Shown: piece after piece, positions 6,715-11,789 of the stretch
Numbering within the stretch: the first letter of the stretch is position 1
Layout of the letters: each line of letters starts with the position of its first letter
Notes under the pieces: model-generated
What the model was told of the DNA's origin: nothing
Database searches by the model: none
What the model saw: only the letters and a program-made list of their open reading frames with translations
Translations under genes and position numbers: made by a program
Assembly: GCA_023415715.1 (NCBI GenBank)
Contig: JAEZJP010000303.1
Location: 1-11,789 of the forward strand
Length of the DNA: 11,789 bases
Direction of reading: 5' to 3'
From: Bacillota bacterium
Lineage (GTDB): Bacteria; Bacillota; Clostridia; Christensenellales; Aristaeellaceae

Positions 6715-7117
6715 TGAAAGTCTAGGTAATATGCGTGTTGGCCGATTCACGAAACGTGGAGCCTTTGTGAGGGGTAATACTCCTCTGAAGGTGGTGTAGG
6801 ATGGAAACGCAAAGGCTTCCCCTCGAGGGCTCCGTAACCCCGACCCCGCCAGTGGCGGATTAGGTAGGGGTGGAGGAGGCTGGCGAAACGAGCGGTGCGA
6901 GCGGCAGCGAAGCAATGCGACGATTGAGCCAGATGGGATAGCTGTCGACGAAGTCGACTGATGAGGTGGCATATGAATAGGTATTCGAAGCCAAACACCT
7001 TATCCGGCGCTGCGCGTACCTTCCCCTCGAGAGGAGGGCATAAATACACACCGTGCGTGCGTTTTTATCCTATAGGAGGGCTCTTGCCTTGTGGTCAGTG
7101 CTCACGCAATAGATACA
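6715..7117. other. Gap without a convincing gene, with a palindrome-rich repeat-like segment
   Basis: Past the ATPase promoter I see no gene here. Several ORFs cross the segment on the minus strand, but they overlap one another in different frames, are rich in Pro, Arg and Ser, have no family signature, and read through the structured segment. The bases 7051-7117, just after the GH66 stop, hold no clear terminator for that operon. Confidence 0.6.
6760..7038. repeat. Structured, probably dispersed intergenic repeat
   Basis: CTTCCCCTCGAG occurs twice in the same orientation (6816-6827 and 7020-7031). Between and around these copies are several pairing segments: AGCCTTTGTG (6760-6769) with CGCAAAGGCT (6808-6817, one G-T pair); GTCGAC twice around GAA (6944-6958); and GATGAGGTG (6960-6968) with CACCTTATC (6996-7004, 8 of 9 pairs). 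Base composition is more GC- and G-rich than in the neighbours. Blocks such as ACTGATGAGGTGG and CTTCCCCTCGAG remind me of long non-coding repeats between genes of Clostridia. That is recollection, not a search. The exact ends are uncertain. Confidence 0.5.
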
Positions 7118-8773
7118 CTAGTGTTTTTCCTGGAACCATAATAAGCCGCCGATTTCAAGGCTTGGCACAGTTACCGTCAGGACATGGCCACGGTCTGTTT
7201 CCCTTACGGCAAAGGGCAGGGAAACCGTATTCCCTCCGTTCAAATCGGGCGTGGTGAAAAATATGTTTTGCACATTGCCGTTTATTAAGATATGAAAGGT
7301 GATATTGCACAGTGTTTTTGGCTTTTCCTTGCCCCGGTTCCAGTAATCCTCACTATTGCCGCACAGATTCACCATGGCTACAAGCTTTACATCCGCGCTT
7401 TCCCTGATAGTGAGCCAAAGCTTGTCCGGTTCCCCATATGCGCTGAACGGCGTATCACAGCAAAATTCCATATTGTCCCAGCAGCAATGGGTCATGGTCA
7501 CGTCTTTTAGTTCCAGACAATAAAGCAGTTCCTGATAGCGAACGAAAAAATCCTGATAATCCCGTATCTTCCGGCTTTGCCAGGGAGTCAAAATGGAGTG
7601 ATCAGCATAATACCCCTGGGTGAGGACACCGTTTTCCTCTCCCAGAAAAATCTGCGTCGCGCCGCATGCATTAACGGCAAAGGATGTTATCAGAGCACAG
7701 TACAGTGCCCGCTCCTCCGATTCCAGGCGGAAGGGGGCAAAATACGCAGCCAGCACAATGGGCTTTCCCGCAGGCAAAGCCTTTAAAATCAATTCCTTCA
7801 GGTGATGTAGCCTTTCATAAGGCGGCCACACCTCCATATACACGATATCCTGATGCGTATGCATGGTGGCTTCCACCGGCCAGGCTCCCACATTGTTGAA
7901 AATCAATCTTGGTTTGAGACCATTTTCAGCAAGTTGAGCACCTGTATCCTCAATCAATTCGGGCAATTGCTCTTTAAGATCGCACACCTCACCCGAAGCA
8001 TTCAAAGCGGTTTTCGGATAGCCGTACGTATCCATATGGATCCCGTCAAAGCCCACTTTGCCGATGGCTTCCCGGTATTCATGAATGATATGGTCATGCC
8101 ATGGGCAGGCCCTGCCGATATTCATGAAGTAGAAGGTGTCGATGAAAACCAGGGGCTTTCCGGGCAGTGCGCAAAGACCCCAATCCTTATGCTCTTCCCA
8201 AAACGCTTTGGAGGCGGCATACACGGCGCCGTAAGCCATGGTGCCCATGCCGTGCTGGTGACAGGCATCAATTTTATAACGCACGCAGGGCAGAAAGTTG
8301 CGCTTACCCATCATATCCTGGTATTCGTACGTTTCTGCCACCAAATGGTCATGGCGGTAAGACCAATCGTAAAACTGTACGAGGTTGATATGGTATTTTG
8401 CCATGGCGGCGATATCCTGGTCCTCCATATCTCTTTGATCGAAGCTGCTCAGGAAGCCGTAACGCACCACGCGGCCGGGAATGGATACATCAACAGCGGT
8501 ATAAAGCGTGGTTTGCAATGCGCCGCCTTTTAATAGAATCGCCTGTACGCCAAGGCCGAGGAATTTTTGGGAAAATCCCGGCAGTGTGATTTCGGTGATC
8601 ATGCCTGTTATGGGGTGGCTTGCCTCAAAAACGCATTGTTCCAGATGTAGGCAGGATACATGAACAGTATCCGCATATTGCGGCGGCGTTTCCAAAATCA
8701 AACTGACCATCTCTCCCGGTGCGTATTGCCCTTTCACCGGGTAAAGATCAGGTTGAGTGATATCACGATCCAT
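7118..8773 (-). CDS. GH66 family glycoside hydrolase, dextranase-like, cytoplasmic
   Basis: This 551-residue protein matches family GH66, which holds endo-dextranases (EC 3.2.1.11) and cycloisomaltooligosaccharide glucanotransferases. From ATG 8773: RYGFLSSFD at about 104-112, the QFYDWSYRH motif at 133-141, GFDGIHMDTYG with the likely nucleophile Asp248, and VYMEVWPP with the likely acid/base Glu314. The 66-residue spacing between these two is close to that known for GH66. A beta-rich domain precedes the barrel and another follows it (about 450-551). No long insertion follows Glu314, so the CBM35 insert of the cyclising enzymes seems absent, favouring plain hydrolysis. There is no signal peptide, unlike the secreted dextranases, so it should act on imported isomalto-oligosaccharides. 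Its ATG overlaps the stop of the upstream permease gene by one base (TAATG), which means translational coupling. Exact substrate is inferred from family and operon. Confidence 0.9.
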   Translation of the reverse strand: MDRDITQPDLYPVKGQYAPGEMVSLILETPPQYADTVHVSCLHLEQCVFEASHPITGMITEITLPGFSQKFLGLGVQAILLKGGALQTTLYTAVDVSIPGRVVRYGFLSSFDQRDMEDQDIAAMAKYHINLVQFYDWSYRHDHLVAETYEYQDMMGKRNFLPCVRYKIDACHQHGMGTMAYGAVYAASKAFWEEHKDWGLCALPGKPLVFIDTFYFMNIGRACPWHDHIIHEYREAIGKVGFDGIHMDTYGYPKTALNASGEVCDLKEQLPELIEDTGAQLAENGLKPRLIFNNVGAWPVEATMHTHQDIVYMEVWPPYERLHHLKELILKALPAGKPIVLAAYFAPFRLESEERALYCALITSFAVNACGATQIFLGEENGVLTQGYYADHSILTPWQSRKIRDYQDFFVRYQELLYCLELKDVTMTHCCWDNMEFCCDTPFSAYGEPDKLWLTIRESADVKLVAMVNLCGNSEDYWNRGKEKPKTLCNITFHILINGNVQNIFFTTPDLNGGNTVSLPFAVRETDRGHVLTVTVPSLEIGGLLWFQEKH

Positions 8774-9603
8774 TATCCCTTCACCGCCCCTTCCGTCAGG
8801 CCTTTGATAAACTGCTTTTGAAATACCAGGAAGATGATCACTACCGGCACAATGGCGATGGCTGCGGTGGCGGATACAAGGTGCCACTTGGCCCCCGCAA
8901 ACTGTTGAAAAAAGACGGACAAGGCCTGGGGAATGTTTTGCCTGTCACGGCTTTGCAGGAAGAAAACCGCCTGGGCATAATTATTCCATACGCCAAAGCC
9001 GTTGAGGATCACAAACGAAGCCGTGGCCGGGCGGAGAATGGGGAAAATGATCTTCCAAAAGGCCTGGAAGCCTCCGCAGCCGTCCACGACCGCCGCTTCA
9101 TCCAGTTCCCTGGGCAGCGAGCGGATAAACGTGGTATAGATGAAAACGGCGGAGGGAATAGCCAGAGTGGAGCATACAAGCACCATCCCCCAAAGCGTAT
9201 CCACCGCGCTGATTGTTCGCATGAGGGTATATAAAGGAACGGTATTGATGATGCCGGGTATCATCATACAGCCTATCAAAAGTGTGAATACGAACTTGTT
9301 GTAGGCCGAAAACCTGCGGGCAATGGCGTACCCCGCCATACCGCCAAGCAGTATGGTCAGGCCCAGGGTACCGAAGGTGATCACGCCCGAATTGATGATG
9401 GCTGTGCCTATTCTTGATCTTTGCCAGGCATCAAAGTAATTTTGAAAGTGGAAACTGGGTACAAACATGTTACCCACATAAAAGATTCTGCTGGGCGCGT
9501 TGAGGGAAAGCACAAGCAGCACATAGAACGGAATCAAACACACGGCGCAGATCAAAACCAGGGTGAGAATTTTCATAGCCCGTAATAATCTGTTTGTTTT
9601 CAT
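8773..9603 (-). CDS. carbohydrate ABC transporter permease, MalG type
   Basis: This protein of 276 residues is one of the two membrane subunits of a sugar importer, with about six transmembrane helices. The EAA loop that docks on the ATPase is present as DEAAVVDGCGGFQAFWKIIFP. The N-terminus has the usual short basic stretch before helix 1, followed by PFYVLLVLSLN as in MalG-type proteins. ATG 9603 has GAGGTG 6 bases upstream; a GTG at 9612, with AAGGA 5 bases upstream, would add 3 residues and is about equally possible. It comes right after the MalF-type gene, whose stop is at 9614-9616, and its own stop overlaps the GH66 start. No ATPase gene is seen here. Low-GC Gram-positive bacteria often share one MsmX/MsmK-like ATPase among several such importers, so that is expected. 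Confidence 0.95.
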   Translation of the reverse strand: MKTNRLLRAMKILTLVLICAVCLIPFYVLLVLSLNAPSRIFYVGNMFVPSFHFQNYFDAWQRSRIGTAIINSGVITFGTLGLTILLGGMAGYAIARRFSAYNKFVFTLLIGCMMIPGIINTVPLYTLMRTISAVDTLWGMVLVCSTLAIPSAVFIYTTFIRSLPRELDEAAVVDGCGGFQAFWKIIFPILRPATASFVILNGFGVWNNYAQAVFFLQSRDRQNIPQALSVFFQQFAGAKWHLVSATAAIAIVPVVIIFLVFQKQFIKGLTEGAVKG

Positions 9604-9613
9604 GCGCCGCACC

Positions 9614-10477
9614 TCATTCCTTCGCCCGCGTCAGCCGCATGGAGACAAGCACCGGGACAAGTATGATCAAAAACAGCACGATGGCCACCGCCGTGGAGTA
9701 CCCCGTACGGCTGCCGTAGCACATGCGCATGATATAAATGCTCAGGCTTTCTGTCGCATACCCCGGTCCGCCTTCCGTAAGGGCCATGATGATGTCAAAC
9801 ACTGACAGGGAGCCGATGATATTTGTGACCACGTTGATGCGTATCGCGGGCATGAGCAGCGGCAGCGTCACCTGCGTGAACCGCTTGATGGATCCAGCTC
9901 CGTCAATGCGGGCCGCCTCAGTAAGTTCCAAGGGAATGGATTGAAGACCAGCCAGATAAATGATCATTGTCATGCCGGCAAACTGCCATACGTTTACAAG
10001 AATCAGCACAGTCATAGTGGAACCGTAAGACCCCATCCAATTGCCCAGGGAAAACGCAGCATTCAATTGCTCCAGCGCATGATATAAAAATCCCCGGCCG
10101 GGCTGCAAAAGAAAATACCAGATATAGCCCATGATCAGCGGGCTGATGATGGCCGGGAGGTAAATAATGACCCGCACGATGCCCTGGCCCCGGAAATGCT
10201 TATCCATGAGCAGCGCATAGCAAAGCCCGACTATGTTTAAAAGTACCGCGCTGCCTATGGCAAAGATCACTGTGGTGCGGATATCGCCCATGGCCCTTGC
10301 ATCCTGAAAAAAGGCTTTGAAGTTGTCAAGGCCAATGAAGGCCGCCTTTCCCATGCCGTCCCAGTCGGTAAGGCTCATGCCAAGGCCAAGCGCCAGCGGA
10401 TACACAAAAAATGTGCCGAATAGGAGCAGCGCCGGCAATGACATGAATTGGGTCAGATCAAGCCGCTTTACTTTCAT
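9614..10477 (-). CDS. carbohydrate ABC transporter permease, MalF/UgpA type
   Basis: This 287-residue inner-membrane subunit pairs with the MalG-type permease encoded next. It has about six helices, an N-terminal FVYPLALGLGMSLTDW segment typical of the MalF/UgpA group, and an EAA loop, TEAARIDGAGSIKRFTQVTLP. ATG 10477 is chosen because GAGGA lies 5 bases upstream on the minus strand; the open frame to 10522 would run into the terminator-like hairpin and adds an unlikely sequence. It lacks the long extra N-terminal part of E. coli MalF, as is usual for oligosaccharide importers of Gram-positive bacteria. It is separated from the binding-protein gene by 186 bases containing hairpins, so it is probably made at a lower level than that protein. 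Confidence 0.95.
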   Translation of the reverse strand: MKVKRLDLTQFMSLPALLLFGTFFVYPLALGLGMSLTDWDGMGKAAFIGLDNFKAFFQDARAMGDIRTTVIFAIGSAVLLNIVGLCYALLMDKHFRGQGIVRVIIYLPAIISPLIMGYIWYFLLQPGRGFLYHALEQLNAAFSLGNWMGSYGSTMTVLILVNVWQFAGMTMIIYLAGLQSIPLELTEAARIDGAGSIKRFTQVTLPLLMPAIRINVVTNIIGSLSVFDIIMALTEGGPGYATESLSIYIMRMCYGSRTGYSTAVAIVLFLIILVPVLVSMRLTRAKE

Positions 10478-10512
10478 GACGATCCTCGTTTCACTTTGAA
10501 TCATATGGTATG

Positions 10513-10541
10513 AAAAAGGCACCCGTCTTGCAGATGCCTTT
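10513..10541 (-). terminator. Partial (attenuating) terminator between binding-protein and permease genes
   Basis: On the minus strand AAAGGCATC (from 10541 down to 10533) pairs with GGTGCCTTT (10523-10515), with one G-T pair and a 9-base loop, followed by two more T residues. It is the typical shape of a rho-independent terminator placed between the binding-protein gene and the permeases of sugar ABC operons, where some transcripts stop and some read through. Efficiency cannot be judged from sequence. Confidence 0.7.
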
Positions 10542-10543
10542 GT

Positions 10544-10568
10544 CGTGAAATTGCTTTCACGATTTTTT
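10544..10568 (+). terminator. Second hairpin with T-run, plus strand
   Basis: CGTGAAA (10544-10550) and TTTCACG (10555-10561) form a 7-bp stem with a 4-base loop, followed by ATTTTTT on the plus strand. No plus-strand gene lies upstream, so it may stop antisense transcripts, or act as an extra stem on the operon RNA in front of the attenuating hairpin. Confidence 0.45.
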
Positions 10569-10621
10569 AAAGCCAGTTAATTTAATGGTTTTATTATGAT
10601 CTGCCCTTGTGTTGATGTGCG

Positions 10622-10648
10622 CAGCAGCCGGCGTTTATCCGGCTGCTG
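10622..10648 (-). promoter_or_regulatory. GC-rich hairpin 3' of the binding-protein gene
   Basis: CAGCAGCCGG (10622-10631) and CCGGCTGCTG (10639-10648) form a perfect 10-bp stem with a 7-base loop, starting 15 bases after the binding-protein stop. No T-run follows on the minus strand, so it is more likely an RNA-stabilising 3' stem than a terminator. Role is inferred from position. Confidence 0.55.
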
Positions 10649-10663
10649 TGCAGCATTACTTGA

Positions 10664-11789
10664 TTATTTTTGGAATCCGTCGTTCCAGGCTTTTTCATAC
10701 GCCTGAGCAAAGGTTTCCGGCGTATAGGTGCCAGCCAGCAGATCCTGCACCATGCGGCCCGCGTCGTCCCCGGAGAATCCGGCGGGCTTTTCATTGGTGA
10801 AGCCGATGTTCACGGCAGATCCCAGCACGGCCTTCACTTCGGCGGCAAAGCCTTCGGGTGCCCAGGCGGCATCCACATCAGTAAAGGCGCTGGGGGATTT
10901 AAGGGTCTCGGAATACTTCTTCTGGTTTTCAGCGCTGAACAAGAAGTTCAGGAACTCTCTCGCTTCGGCCACATGGGTGGTGGAGGCAGAGATGGAATAG
11001 CCGGAATCCTCGGCGCTAAGCACAACGGGCTTGCTGTCAGGCATATAGGCGGGATAAGGAGCAAAACCGATTTGATCCGCCATTTCGGGGTTGGCATCCA
11101 GGATGCCGCCGAGCGCCCACATGCCGTTGGAGAACATGGCGGCCTTGCCGGTGACGAAGGCTTCGGTGCAGTTGTCGCTTGTGGCGGTGAGCACATCTTC
11201 ATTGATGAGGCCCTTGTCTTTGAGTTCCACCAGGTTCTTGGCGAAGGTGGCCATGGCGCCGTCCGCAGCGCCAAAGTTGAGCTTTTCGCTGTCGTTATTA
11301 AGCATCGCCTGCTTGCAGCCGATAGCGCCCAGCGTTTGCTTTAAGTACCCGTGGGGGATGAACTCAATCAGGTGGCCCAGGTGCCATGCTTCCTTGCCGA
11401 ATATGAACCAGGGCGTCACATCGGGCTTCTTTTCCTTGATCACTTCCAGGTTCTTTACAAACTCATCCCAGGTGGCAGCCGGGGTAAGGCCAAGCTCCGC
11501 AAAGATGGCCTTGTTGTAGAAGAAGCCGGCCATGGTCACATTGGTGCATACGCGGTACTGCTTGCCGGATTTGACATCCGTACAGCTGTCTTTCATGGAG
11601 GGGATCAAGCGGTCCCACCACTGGCTTTCCTGGCTCAGGTCCAGGTATTTGCCCTGGTCCACATATTCCTGCTCATAGGTGGTCATCACATCGGGCACTT
11701 CGCCGCTGGCGAACTTGACCTCGATGATGTTGCTGGCTTCCTTTTGGAATTCCTGCTCCACGGTAATGCCCGGATGGCTTTGATTGAAC
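10664..11789 (-). CDS. ABC transporter sugar-binding lipoprotein, family 1 (5' partial)
   Basis: These 374 visible residues are most of an extracellular solute-binding protein of the MalE/family 1 type, which delivers a sugar to the two permeases encoded downstream. The frame stays open to the window edge and lacks the signal peptide and lipobox Cys, so the start lies beyond 11789; a whole protein should be about 420-450 residues. Typical elements are SGEVPDVMTTYEQEYVDQGKYLDL near the start, AGFFYNKAIFAELGLTPAATWDEF (hinge and strand region), FVTGKAAMFSNGMWAL, and the C-terminal ending NDGFQK. Trp and Tyr residues are frequent, as in sugar pockets. Together with the permeases and the GH66 enzyme it should bind an alpha-1,6-glucan fragment, but this is inferred from the operon and not from pocket residues. 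A short hairpin follows the stop. Confidence 0.94.
   Translation of the reverse strand, partial: FNQSHPGITVEQEFQKEASNIIEVKFASGEVPDVMTTYEQEYVDQGKYLDLSQESQWWDRLIPSMKDSCTDVKSGKQYRVCTNVTMAGFFYNKAIFAELGLTPAATWDEFVKNLEVIKEKKPDVTPWFIFGKEAWHLGHLIEFIPHGYLKQTLGAIGCKQAMLNNDSEKLNFGAADGAMATFAKNLVELKDKGLINEDVLTATSDNCTEAFVTGKAAMFSNGMWALGGILDANPEMADQIGFAPYPAYMPDSKPVVLSAEDSGYSISASTTHVAEAREFLNFLFSAENQKKYSETLKSPSAFTDVDAAWAPEGFAAEVKAVLGSAVNIGFTNEKPAGFSGDDAGRMVQDLLAGTYTPETFAQAYEKAWNDGFQK

Noticed and set aside
6577..7051. Overlapping minus-strand ORFs of 63 to 131 codons upstream of the metal pump
   Set aside because: They cross the pump promoter or operator or the structured repeat segment, lie in different frames over the same bases, and have low-complexity Pro/Ser/Arg composition.
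7853..8533. 226-codon plus-strand ORF opposite the GH66 gene
   Set aside because: It is antisense to the catalytic domain of the GH66 enzyme, has no ribosome binding site support and no recognisable family.
10670..11344. 224-codon plus-strand ORF opposite the binding-protein gene
   Set aside because: It is a Gly- and His-rich shadow frame of a clear solute-binding protein gene.

Overview
The window looks like a low-to-mid GC Gram-positive chromosome, most likely a gut-type member of the Clostridia. The reasons are strong AGGAGG-like ribosome binding sites, a textbook sigma-A promoter, a CsoR-type metal regulator, carbohydrate ABC importers with no dedicated ATPase gene beside them, and intergenic palindromic repeats of a kind I associate with Clostridia. 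Lineage is an inference. No ribosomal or marker gene is present.

Left part (1-2694, plus strand): the 3' end of a GH36 alpha-galactosidase gene, followed 18 bases later by a GPH-family (MelB-like) sugar:cation symporter. Together they form an alpha-galactoside (melibiose/raffinose-type) uptake and hydrolysis unit whose start lies outside the window.

Middle (2695-4412): a non-coding gap carries two near-identical inverted copies of a hairpin sequence. It is followed by a minus-strand TetR-family regulator that diverges from a small class I SAM-dependent methyltransferase. The methyltransferase ends at a clear rho-independent terminator.

Metal block (4413-6714, minus strand): a P1B heavy-metal ATPase followed by a CsoR-family repressor. 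In front of the ATPase sits a near-consensus promoter (TTGACA, 17-base spacer, TATACT). A perfect 10+10 base dyad with C/G tracts covers the predicted transcription start, as expected of a CsoR operator, so the unit is probably autoregulated. The repressor has the Cu(I) ligand set Cys-His-Cys, but the ATPase lacks the usual Cu(I) signatures in its last membrane helices, so the exported metal is not settled.

Gap 6715-7117 holds no convincing gene. It has a palindrome-rich segment that resembles a dispersed intergenic repeat.

Right part (7118-11789, minus strand): an operon running in from beyond the right edge: sugar-binding protein (5' end missing), MalF-type permease, MalG-type permease, and a GH66 (dextranase-family) enzyme without signal peptide. 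The permease and GH66 genes overlap by one base. The simplest reading is import of isomalto-oligosaccharides or dextran fragments followed by hydrolysis in the cytoplasm. Hairpins between the binding-protein gene and the permease genes probably set a higher level of the binding protein.

I found no convincing wholly new system. The items most worth a second look are the mixed metal signatures, the cytoplasmic GH66 operon and the two repeat regions.
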